From positions 12,648,001 through 12,712,000 of the forward strand of contig OW051497.1 of assembly GCA_932521035.1 (NCBI GenBank): DNA of 64,000 bases. The letters are read 5' to 3'. Positions 1 through 9,249 of this stretch are shown one piece after another. The position numbers and the translations under genes are program-made. The first letter of the stretch is position 1. Every line of letters starts with the position of its first letter. The notes under the pieces were generated by a model. It worked only from the letters and a program-made list of their open reading frames with translations, made no database searches and was not told the origin of the DNA. This DNA is from Oscheius dolichura (taxonomy: Eukaryota; Nematoda; Chromadorea; Rhabditida; Rhabditidae).

Positions 1-166
1 ATGACATCACTGCATTGGTGAAACGCCGTATTTGCCTGTTCCTAATTTCCTTGCTTTGCTACCGTTTTATGCACACCACCATATTTATAACATTAATATA
101 ATATATACATTAATAATATATATATACATTAATATAATATATATTTATAACATTAATATAATATAT
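1..166 (+). repeat. 656-bp element, right-hand tail only (cut by window start)
   Basis: This matches the last 166 bases of the complete element at 4492-5147; base 1 corresponds to 4982. It holds the 3' part of the element's open reading frame and the AT-rich tail of imperfect ACATTAATATAATATAT copies. The match to the downstream unit continues through the spacer and the first monomers to about position 915 at a constant offset of 4981 bp. This shows that the window opens inside a unit closely related to the one starting at 5148. Confidence 0.9.
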
Positions 167-201
167 AAAAGAGGGTAGGAGGTCCGAATTTGCACTCATT
201 C
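164..201 (+). promoter_or_regulatory. Candidate core promoter (TATA + initiator) at element/spacer junction
   Basis: TATAAAAG lies at 164-171 and TCATTC at 196-201, with the putative +1 A at 198. The TATA box straddles the join between the AT-rich element tail and the spacer. TCATTC fits the arthropod initiator consensus TCAKTY. The spacing of about 34 bp is slightly longer than usual. No downstream promoter element is evident. This is motif evidence only. Confidence 0.35.
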
Positions 202-290
202 GAACCGCCTCATCGAGCTGAGTCTAAAAAACCAGCTCCGTCACAGGAGGACGCTTTTGCGCCACGTTATGGCTCCTAGATCATAAACCA
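167..290. repeat. Short spacer (about 124 bp) following element tail
   Basis: This runs from AAAGAGGGTAGGAGG to CATAAACCA, just before the first monomer. It is the right three quarters of the longer 162-163 bp spacer found between monomers elsewhere. Its first 40 or so bases are replaced by the element tail. It carries the GCGCC/CCG allele. No open reading frame or RNA gene is visible. Confidence 0.85.
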
Positions 291-1027
291 GGGTTTAAGC
301 CAATACAAGTCTCTTGGGCAATTTGAACAGGCCAGTACGGAATAAAAGCCTAATGATTGGAGAACGTTCGACCACTCTTCTTGTAGAGCTCGACGAGTAG
401 AGTACGAATAATTCAAGATCGAATAGGGTTCGCTGAACAAATAGCGTTTTATAGCCCAAAAACTATTATAGTCCAAAAATAGGGTTTAAGCCAATACAAA
501 TCTCTTGGGCAATTTGAACAGGCCAGTACGGAATAAAAGCCTAATGATTGGAGAACGTTCGACCACTCTTCTTGTAGAGCTCGACGAGTAGAGTACGAAT
601 ATTCCAAGATCGAATAGGGTTCGCTGAACAAATAGCGTTTTATAGCCCAAAAACTATTATAGTCCAAAAATAGGGTCTCTTGGGCAATTTGAACAGACCA
701 GTACGGAATAAAAGCCTAACGATTTCAGAACGTTCGACCACTCTTCTTGTAGAGCTCGACGAGTAGAGTACGAATAATTCAAGATCGAATAGGGTTGTCT
801 GACCGAATAGCGTTTTATAGCCCAAAAACTATTATAGTCCAAAAATAGGGTTTAAGCCAATACAAATCTCTTGGGCAATTTGAACAGGCCAGTACGGAAT
901 AAAAGCCTAACGATTGGAGAACGTTCGACCACTCTTCTTGTAGAGCTCGACGAGGAGAGTACGAATATTCCAAGATCGAATAGACTTGTCTGACCGAATA
1001 GCGTTTTATAGCCCAAAAACTATTATA
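291..1027. repeat. Satellite array, 4 monomers (L-L-S-L')
   Basis: Monomers start at 291 (L), 482 (L), 673 (S) and 848 (L'). L is 191 bp. S is 175 bp and lacks the 16-bp block TTAAGCCAATACAAAT after the leading GGGT. L' is an L monomer whose last 11 bp are replaced where it runs into a spacer. Landmarks shared by all monomers, in order, are CTCTTGGG, AATAAAAGCC, the palindrome GAACGTTC, GAGCTCGACGAG, and two diverged 17-bp copies of TTATAGYCCAAAAAYWR at the right end. The 848 monomer carries a rare CGAGGAGAG/ATAGACTTG haplotype. Confidence 0.9.
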
Positions 1028-1190
1028 ATCCAGAAAAAGGTACAGTAATATGGGGCAGTTTTTGGAAAAGAGGGTAGGAGGTCCGAATTTGCACTTATTC
1101 GAACCGCCTCATCGAGCTGAGTCTAAAAAACCAGCTCCCGTCACAGGAGGACGCTTTTGAGCCACGTTATGGCTCCTAGATCATAAACCA
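1028..1190. repeat. Long spacer 1
   Basis: This 163-bp spacer starts ATCCAGAAAAAGGTACAG and ends CATAAACCA. Its alleles are CACTTATTCG, CTCCCGTC and TTTTGAGCC, shared only with the next spacer. No TATA box precedes GAGGGTAGG here. Confidence 0.85.
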
Positions 1191-1370
1191 GGGTTTAAGC
1201 CAATACAAGTCTCTTGGGCAATTTGAACAGGCCAGTACGATATAAAAGCCTAATGATTGGAGAACGTTCGACCACTCTTCTTGTAGAGCTCGACGAGGAG
1301 AGTACGAATATTCCAAGATCGAATAGACTTGTCTGACCGAATAGCGTTTTATAGCCCAAAAACTATTATA

Positions 1371-1533
1371 ATCCAGAAAAAGGTACAGTAATATGGGGCA
1401 GTTTTTGGAAAAGAGGGTAGGAGGTCCGAATTTGCACTTATTCGAACCGCCTCATCGAGCTGAGTCTAAAAAACCAGCTCCCGTCACAGGAGGACGCTTT
1501 TGAGCCACGTTATGGCTCCTAGATCATAAACCA
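1371..1533. repeat. Long spacer 2
   Basis: This 163-bp copy has the same private alleles as the spacer at 1028 (TTATTCG, CCCG, TTTTGAGCC). The two arose by a very recent 343-bp tandem duplication. Confidence 0.85.
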
Positions 1534-1713
1534 GGGTTTAAGCCAATACAAGTCTCTTGGGCAATTTGAACAGGCCAGTACGGAATAAAAGCCTAATGAT
1601 TGGAGAACGTTCGACCACTCTTCTTGTAGAGCTCGACGAGTAGAGGGCGAATAATCCAAGATCGAATAGAGTTGTCTGACCGAATAGCGTTTTATAGCCC
1701 AAAAACTATTATA

Positions 1714-1875
1714 ATCCAGAAAAAGGTACAGTAATATGGGGCAGTTTTTGGAAAAGAGGGTAGGAGGTCCGAATTTGCACTCATTCGAACCGCCTCATCG
1801 AGCTGAGTCTAAAAAACCAGCTCCGTCACAGGAGGACGCTTTTGCGCCACGTTATGGCTCCTAGATCATAAACCA
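1714..1875. repeat. Long spacer 3
   Basis: This 162-bp copy has the CTCCGTC/TTTTGCGCC/TCATTC alleles, the same set found beside every element copy. Confidence 0.85.
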
Positions 1876-4491
1876 GGGTTTAAGCCAATACAAGTCTCTT
1901 GGGCAATTTGAACAGGCCAGTACGGAATAAAAGCCTAATGATTGGAGAACGTTCGACCACTCTTCTTGTAGAGCTCGACGAGTAGAGTACGAATATTCCA
2001 AGATCGAATAGGGTTCGCTGAACAAATAGCGTTTTATAGCCCAAAAACTATTATAGTCCAAAAATAGGGTTTAAGCCAATACAAATCTCTTGGGCAATTT
2101 GAACAGGCCAGTACGGAATAAAAGCCTAATGATTGGAGAACGTTCGACCACTCTTCTTGTAGAGCTCGACGAGTAGAGTACGAATATTCCAAGATCGAAT
2201 AGGGTTCGCTGAACAAATAGCGTTTTATAGCCCAAAAACTATTATAGTCCAAAAATAGGGTTTAAGCCAATACAAGTCTCTTGGGCAATTTGAACAGGCC
2301 AGTACGGAATAAAAGCCTAATGATTGGAGAACGTTCGACCACTCTTCTTGTAGAGCTCGACGAGTAGAGTACGAATAATTTAAGATCGACTAGGGTTCGC
2401 TGAACAAATAGCGTTTTATAGCCCAAAAACTATTATAGTCCAAAAATAGGGTTTAAGCCAATACAAATCTCTTGGGCAATTTGAACAGGCCAGTACGCAA
2501 TAAAAGCCTAATGATTGGAGAACGTTCGACCACTCTTCTTGTAGAGCTCGACGAGTAGAGTACGAATAATTCAAGATCGAATAGGGTTCGCTGAACAAAT
2601 AGCGTTTTATAGCCCAAAAACTATTATAGTCCAAAAATAGGGTCTCTTGGGCAATTTGAACAGACCAGTACGGAATAAAAGCCTAACGATTTCAGAACGT
2701 TCGACCACTCTTCTTGTAGAGCTCGACGAGTAGAGTACGAATAATTCAAGATCGAATAGGGTTGTCTGACCGAATAGCGTTTTATAGCCCAAAAACTATT
2801 ATAGTCCAAAAATAGGGTTTAAGCCAATACAAATCTCTTGGGCAGTTTGAACAGGCCAGTACGGAATAAAAGCCTAACGATTTCAGAACGTTCGACCACT
2901 CTTCTTGTAGAGCTCGACGAGTAGAGTACGAATAATTCAAGATCGAATAGGGTTCGCTGAACAAATAGCGTTTTATAGCCCAAAAACTATTATAGTCCAA
3001 AAATAGGGTCTCTTGGGCAATTTGAACAGACCAGTACGGAATAAAAGCCTAACGATTTCAGAACGTTCGACCACTCTTCTTGTAGAGCTCGACGAGTAGA
3101 GTACGAATAATTCAAGATCGAATAGGGTTCGCTGAACAAATAGCGTTTTATAGCCCAAAAACTATTATAGTCCAAAAATAGGGTCTCTTGGGCAATTTGA
3201 ACAGACCAGTACGGAATAAAAGCCTAACGATTTCAGAACGTTCGACCACTCTTCTTGTAGAGCTCGACGAGTAGAGTACGAATAATTCAAGATCGAATAG
3301 GGTTCGCTGAACAAATAGCGTTTTATAGCCCAAAAACTATTATAGTCCAAAAATAGGGTCTCTTGGGCAATTTGAACAGACCAGTACGGAATAAAAGCCT
3401 AACGATTTCAGAACGTTCGACCACTCTTCTTGTAGAGCTCGACGAGTAGAGTACGAATAATTCAAGATCGAATAGGGTTGTCTGACCGAATAGCGTTTTA
3501 TAGCCCAAAAACTATTATAGTCCAAAAATAGGGTTTAAGCCAATACAAATCTCTTGGGCAGTTTGAACAGGCCAGTACGGAATAAAAGCCTAACGATTTC
3601 AGAACGTTCGACCACTCTTCTTGTAGAGCTCGACGAGTAGAGTACGAATAATTCAAGATCGAATAGGGTTCGCTGAACAAATAGCGTTTTATAGCCCAAA
3701 AACTATTATAGTCCAAAAATAGGGTCTCTTGGGCAATTTGAACAGACCAGTACGGAATAAAAGCCTAACGATTTCAGAACGTTCGACCACTCTTCTTGTA
3801 GAGCTCGACGAGTAGAGTACGAATAATTCAAGATCGAATAGGGTTCGCTGAACAAATAGCGTTTTATAGCCCAAAAACTATTATAGTCCAAAAATAGGGT
3901 CTCTTGGGCAATTTGAACAGACCAGTACGGAATAAAAGCCTAACGATTTCAGAACGTTCGACCACTCTTCTTGTAGAGCTCGACGAGTAGAGTACGAATA
4001 ATTCAAGATCGAATAGGGTTGTCTGACCGAATAGCGTTTTATAGCCCAAAAACTATTATAGTCCAAAAATAGGGTTTAAGCCAATACAAATCTCTTGGGC
4101 AATTTGAACAGGCCAGTACGCAATAAAAGCCTAATGATTGGAGAACGTTCGACCACTCTTCTTGTAGAGCGTGACGAGTAGAGTACGAATAATTTAAGAT
4201 CGAATAGGGTTGTCTGACCGAATAGCGTTTGATAGCCCAAAAACTATTATAGTCCAAAAATAGGGTTTAAGCCAATACAAATCTCTTGGGCAATTTGAAC
4301 AGGCCAGTACGCAATAAAAGCCTAATGATTGGAGAACGTTCGACCACTCTTCTTGTAGAGCTCGACGAGTAGAGTACGAATAATTTAAGATCGAATAGGG
4401 TTGTCTGACCGAATAGCGTTTGATAGCCCAAAAACTATTATAGTCCAAAAATAGGGTTTAAGCCAATACAAGTCTCTTGGGCAATTTGAAC
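1876..4491. repeat. Satellite array, 14 monomers plus 38-bp stub
   Basis: Starts: 1876 L, 2067 L, 2258 L, 2449 L, 2640 S, 2815 L, 3006 S, 3181 S, 3356 S, 3531 L, 3722 S, 3897 S, 4072 L, 4263 L. A stub at 4454-4491 breaks off at TTTGAAC, where the element begins. The monomers at 2815 and 3531 share the private GGGCAGTTTG variant, marking an internal 716-bp duplication. The first eight monomers have the same order as 42507-43986. Confidence 0.9.
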
Positions 4492-4680
4492 GATTATCCA
4501 GGAACGGATGAAGAATTGCGAAGAAGGCAGAGAAATAATGAAACGTAGAAATAAACGGTGTTTTAGACAATAGTATTCAATCACATTTGTATAAAGAAAT
4601 AAATTAAAATGTAGGACGGCTTGAAAATTAGCAATAATAGCGGCTAAGGAAGACTTCTGACGGTTTTACTAAGCGTAGCT

Positions 4681-5082
4681 ATGCGTTCCTCAGTAATTTG
4701 TTATTACTGCTCTCAGTCCGAGCATTTCTACTTTGAAATATCGATGCTTTCCATTCATGTCATATCATCTGCAAAAAAAAATACAAAAAATACAAAAAAT
4801 ACAAAAAATAAAAAAATACACCATGAATGCAAAAAGAACAAGCAATGCAAAGATTCGGCAAGACAAGTCCAAGTGGTTTTAGGCCATGAATTCACCGATT
4901 CTGAATTGAAGCATTGTCGTTGGAGCGCACCGCCAATGCCGGGATTCTTTTTCAAATCACCGACTTTTTTTGTTCCAGTGGATGACATCACTGCATTGGT
5001 GAAACGCCGTATTTGCCTGTTCCTAATTTCCTTGCTTTGCTACCGTTTTATGCACACCACCATATTTATAACATTAATATAA
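4681..5082 (+). other. 133-codon open reading frame in element, coding status doubtful
   Basis: The frame opens with ATG and ends in TAA inside the AT-rich tail. The predicted product has a Cys-rich N-terminus (CYYC near residue 7), a low-complexity (NTK)n stretch from the TACAAAAAA microsatellite (about residues 33-46), a mixed middle (about 60-108) and a hydrophobic C-terminal stretch of about 20 residues. No family is recognised. The same frame occurs at 31040, 33307, 39043, 48035, 50532, 52822, 56743, 60123 and 63503 with the same translation, except for one Thr-to-Lys change at 31161. That identity is explained by recent homogenisation and is not evidence of selection. A minus-strand frame overlaps it (ATG at 4988 reading down to 4755, 77 codons), also ending in low complexity. 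Either could be a fragment of an old exon; neither is supported as a gene. Confidence 0.2.
4773..4822. repeat. TACAAAAAA microsatellite in the element
   Basis: Three or so copies of a 9-bp TACAAAAAA unit are flanked by longer A-runs. The same tract is in every element copy. The copy near 31130-31180 has one C-to-A change at 31161. It accounts for the low-complexity stretches in the reading frames on both strands. Confidence 0.8.
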
Positions 5083-5147
5083 TATATACATTAATAATAT
5101 ATATATACATTAATATAATATATATTTATAACATTAATATAATATAT
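5068..5147. repeat. AT-rich tail of element (imperfect ACATTAATATAATATAT repeats)
   Basis: About 80 bp of nearly pure A+T are built from four imperfect copies of a 17-20 bp motif. The tail ends at the spacer join and supplies the TATA half of the candidate promoter. Equivalent tails end at 166, 31506, 33773, 39509, 48501, 50998, 53288, 57209, 60589 and 63969. Confidence 0.85.
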
Positions 5148-5182
5148 AAAAGAGGGTAGGAGGTCCGAATTTGCACTCATTC
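5145..5182 (+). promoter_or_regulatory. Candidate core promoter, copy 1
   Basis: TATAAAAG is at 5145-5152 and TCATTC at 5177-5182. The first AATAAA on the same strand is at 5322-5327, about 144 bp after the putative start. If that signal were used, the transcript would be under about 200 nt; read-through would transcribe the satellite. The initiator overlaps a pol III B-box-like match on the minus strand (5177-5187). Confidence 0.35.
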
Positions 5183-5271
5183 GAACCGCCTCATCGAGCT
5201 GAGTCTAAAAAACCAGCTCCGTCACAGGAGGACGCTTTTGCGCCACGTTATGGCTCCTAGATCATAAACCA
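5148..5271. repeat. Short spacer after element copy 1
   Basis: This matches 167-290 and has the GCGCC/CCG allele. The minus strand has an A-box-like match over 5213-5224 and a B-box-like match over 5177-5187, but an A6 run (T6 on that strand) lies between them. Confidence 0.85.
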
Positions 5272-8200
5272 GGGTTTAAGCCAATACAAGTCTCTTGGGC
5301 AATTTGAACAGGCCAGTACGGAATAAAAGCCTAATGATTGGAGAACGTTCGACCACTCTTCTTGTAGAGCTCGACGAGTAGAGTACGAATAATTCAAGAT
5401 CGAATAGGGTTCGCTGAACAAATAGCGTTTTATAGCCCAAAAACTATTATAGTCCAAAAATAGGGTTTAAGCCAATACAAATCTCTTGGGCAATTTGAAC
5501 AGGCCAGTACGGAATAAAAGCCTAATGATTGGAGAACGTTCGACCACTCTTCTTGTAGAGCTCGACGAGTAGAGTACGAATATTCCAAGATCGAATAGGG
5601 TTCGCTGAACAAATAGCGTTTTATAGCCCAAAAACTATTATAGTCCAAAAATAGGGTCTCTTGGGCAATTTGAACAGACCAGTACGGAATAAAAGCCTAA
5701 CGATTTCAGAACGTTCGACCACTCTTCTTGTAGAGCTCGACGAGTAGAGTACGAATAATTCAAGATCGAATAGGGTTGTCTGACCGAATAGCGTTTTATA
5801 GCCCAAAAACTATTATAGTCCAAAAATAGGGTTTAAGCCAATACAAATCTCTTGGGCAATTTGAACAGGCCAGTACGGAATAAAAGCCTAACGATTTCAG
5901 AACGTTCGACCACTCTTCTTGTAGAGCTCGACGAGTAGAGTACGAATAATTCAAGATCGAATAGGGTTCGCTGAACAAATAGCGTTTTCTAGCCCAAAAA
6001 CTATTATAGTCCAAAAATAGGGTCTCTTGGGCAATTTGAACAGACCAGTACGGAATAAAAGCCTAACGGTTTCAGAACGTTCGACCACTCTTCTTGTAGA
6101 GCTCGACGAGTAGAGTACGAATAATTCAAGATCGAATAGGGTTCGCTGAACAAATAGCGTTTTATAGCCCAAAAACTATTATAGTCCAAAAATAGGGTCT
6201 CTTGGGCAATTTGAACAGACCAGTACGGAATAAAAGCCTAACGATTTCAGAACGTTCGACCACTCTTCTTGTAGAGCTCGACGAGTAGAGTACGAATAAT
6301 TCAAGATCGAATAGGGTTGTCTGACCGAATAGCGTTTTATAGCCCAAAAACTATTATAGTCCAAAAATAGGGTTTAAGCCAATACAAATCTCTTGGGCAA
6401 TTTGAACAGGCCAGTACGGAATAAAAGCCTAACGATTTCAGAACGTTCGACCACTCTTCTTGTAGAGCTCGACGAGTAGAGTACGAATAATTCAAGATCG
6501 AATAGGGTTCGCTGAACAAATAGCGTTTTATAGCCCAAAAACTATTATAGTCCAAAAATAGGGTTTAAGCCAATACAAATCTCTTGGGCAATTTGAACAG
6601 GCCAGTGCGGAATAAAAGCCTAATGATTGGAGAACGTTCGACCACTCTTCTTGTAGAGCTCGACGAGTAGAGTACGAATATTCCAAGATCGAATAGGGTT
6701 CGCTGAACAAATAGCGTTTTATAGCCCAAAAACTATTATAGTCCAAAAATAGGGTCTCTTGGGCAATTTGAACAGACCAGTACGGAATAAAAGCCTAACG
6801 ATTTCAGAACGTTCGACCACTCTTCTTGTAGAGCTCGACGAGTAGAGTACGAATAATTCAAGATCGAATAGGGTTCGCTGAACAAATAGCGTTTTATAGC
6901 CCAAAAACTATTATAGTCCAAAAATAGGGTCTCTTGGGCAATTTGAACAGACCAGTACGGAATAAAAGCCTAACGATTTCAGAACGTTCGACCACTCTTC
7001 TTGTAGAGCTCGACGAGTAGAGTACGAATAATTCAAGATCGAATAGGGTTGTCTGACCGAATAGCGTTTTATAGCCCAAAAACTATTATAGTCCAAAAAT
7101 AGGGTTTAAGCCAATACAAATCTCTTGGGCAATTTGAACAGGCCAGTACGGAATAAAAGCCTAACGATTTCAGAACGTTCGACCACTCTTCTTGTAGAGC
7201 TCGACGAGTAGAGTACGAATAATTCAAGATCGAATAGGGTTCGCTGAACAAATAGCGTTTTATAGCCCAAAAACTATTATAGTCCAAAAATAGGGTCTCT
7301 TGGGCAATTTGAACAGACCAGTACGGAATAAAAGCCTAACGATTTCAGAACGTTCGACCACTCTTCTTGTAGAGCTCGACGAGTAGAGTACGAATAATTC
7401 AAGATCGAATAGGGTTCGCTGAACAAATAGCGTTTTATAGCCCAAAAACTATTATAGTCCAAAAATAGGGTCTCTTGGGCAATTTGAACAGACCAGTACG
7501 GAATAAAAGCCTAACGATTTCAGAACGTTCGACCACTCTTCTTGTAGAGCTCGACGAGTAGAGTACGAATAATTCAAGATCGAATAGGGTTGTCTGACCG
7601 AATAGCGTTTTATAGCCCAAAAACTATTATAGTCCAAAAATAGGGTTTAAGCCAATACAAATCTCTTGGGCAATTTGAACAGGCCAGTACGGAATAAAAG
7701 CCTAACGATTTCAGAACGTTCGACCACTCTTCTTGTAGAGCTCGACGAGTAGAGTACGAATAATTCAAGATCGAATAGGGTTCGCTGAACAAATAGCGTT
7801 TTATAGCCCAAAAACTATTATAGTCCAAAAATAGGGTCTCTTGGGCAATTTGAACAGACCAGTACGGAATAAAAGCCTAACGATTTCAGAACGTTCGACC
7901 ACTCTTCTTGTAGAGCTCGACGAGTAGAGTACGAATAATTCAAGATCGAATAGGGTTCGCTGAACAAATAGCGTTTTATAGCCCAAAAACTATTATAGTC
8001 CAAAAATAGGGTCTCTTGGGCAATTTGAACAGACCAGTACGGAATAAAAGCCTAACGATTTCAGAACGTTCGACCACTCTTCTTGTAGAGCTCGACGAGT
8101 AGAGTACGAATAATTCAAGATCGAATAGGGTTGTCTGACCGAATAGCGTTTTATAGCCCAAAAACTATTATAGTCCAAAAATAGGGTTTAAGCCAATACA

Positions 8201-9249
8201 AATCTCTTGGGCAATTTGAACAGGCCAGTACGGAATAAAAGCCTAACGATTTCAGAACGTTCGACCACTCTTCTTGTAGAGCTCGACGAGTAGAGTACGA
8301 ATAATTCAAGATCGAATAGGGTTCGCTGAACAAATAGCGTTTTATAGCCCAAAAACTATTATAGTCCAAAAATAGGGTTTAAGCCAATACAAATCTCTTG
8401 GGCAATTTGAACAGGCCAGTGCGGAATAAAAGCCTAATGATTGGAGAACGTTCGACCACTCTTCTTGTAGAGCTCGACGAGTAGAGTACGAATATTCCAA
8501 GATCGAATAGGGTTCGCTGAACAAATAGCGTTTTATAGCCCAAAAACTATTATAGTCCAAAAATAGGGTCTCTTGGGCAATTTGAACAGACCAGTACGGA
8601 ATAAAAGCCTAACGATTTCAGAACGTTCGACCACTCTTCTTGTAGAGCTCGACGAGTAGAGTACGAATAATTCAAGATCGAATAGGGTTCGCTGAACAAA
8701 TAGCGTTTTATAGCCCAAAAACTATTATAGTCCAAAAATAGGGTCTCTTGGGCAATTTGAACAGACCAGTACGGAATAAAAGCCTAACGATTTCAGAACG
8801 TTCGACCACTCTTCTTGTAGAGCTCGACGAGTAGAGTACGAATAATTCAAGATCGAATAGGGTTGTCTGACCGAATAGCGTTTTATAGCCCAAAAACTAT
8901 TATAGTCCAAAAATAGGGTTTAAGCCAATACAAATCTCTTGGGCAATTTGAACAGGCCAGTACGGAATAAAAGCCTAACGATTTCAGAACGTTCGACCAC
9001 TCTTCTTGTAGAGCTCGACGAGTAGAGTACGAATAATTCAAGATCGAATAGGGTTCGCTGAACAAATAGCGTTTTATAGCCCAAAAACTATTATAGTCCA
9101 AAAATAGGGTCTCTTGGGCAATTTGAACAGACCAGTACGGAATAAAAGCCTAACGATTTCAGAACGTTCGACCACTCTTCTTGTAGAGCTCGACGAGTAG
9201 AGTACGAATAATTCAAGATCGAATAGGGTTCGCTGAACAAATAGCGTTT

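Larger units (their letters stand above)
848..1875. repeat. Tandem of three ~343-bp composite units (monomer + spacer)
   Basis: Units run 848-1190, 1191-1533 and 1534-1875 (343, 343 and 342 bp). Each has one 180-bp L' monomer followed by a 162-163 bp spacer. This is the only place in the window where monomer and spacer alternate one to one. The first two units share the ATAGACTTG monomer haplotype and the TTATTC spacer allele. The third has GAGGGCGAATAATCC and the TCATTC allele. Confidence 0.85.
4492..5147 (+). repeat. 656-bp non-satellite element, copy 1 (reference copy)
   Basis: This sequence is unrelated to the monomer and occurs ten times complete in the window. From left to right it holds about 190 bp of apparently non-coding sequence, an ATG-initiated open frame of 133 codons (4681-5082), a run of 9-bp TACAAAAAA repeats inside that frame (about 4773-4820), and an AT-rich tail of four imperfect ACATTAATATAATATAT copies (about 5068-5147). 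Its left neighbour is always a 38-bp monomer stub and its right neighbour always the shortened spacer. No target-site duplication, terminal inverted repeat or transposase is visible. It looks like a fixed part of the higher-order unit, not an independently mobile insertion. I do not recognise the family. Confidence 0.85.

Noticed and set aside
482..495. Telomere-like motif TAGGGTTTA (plant telo-box AAACCCTA on the other strand) in L monomers
   Set aside because: It occurs once per L monomer, is not tandem, and is lost in S monomers (TAGGGTCTC). Nine bases can match by chance, so it does not show telomeric or plant origin.
276..4448. Hundreds of minus-strand open frames of 61-84 codons, one or two per monomer, through most of the window
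   Set aside because: They start with TTG, not ATG. They are copies of one repeat read in shifting frames, since 191, 175 and 541 are not multiples of three. They show no codon-level constraint or known family.
4755..4988. Minus-strand protein gene in the element
   Set aside because: The ATG frame has 77 codons, about a third of them low-complexity Phe/Leu from the A-rich microsatellite. An in-frame stop lies upstream, no family is recognised, and it overlaps the plus-strand frame.
4492..5147. Transposon or insertion sequence
   Set aside because: No terminal inverted repeats, target-site duplication or transposase. All copies share the same two joins, which fits duplication with the array better than repeated insertion.
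5177..5224. tRNA gene in the spacer
   Set aside because: Folding around GGTTCGAATGA fails the T-stem (the 53-61 pair would be G-G). No acceptor or anticodon arm could be placed, and a T6 run interrupts the region.
5272..5462. CENP-B box in the monomer
   Set aside because: No match to the core CENP-B pattern was found by eye in L or S. The 16-bp L-only block is different in sequence.
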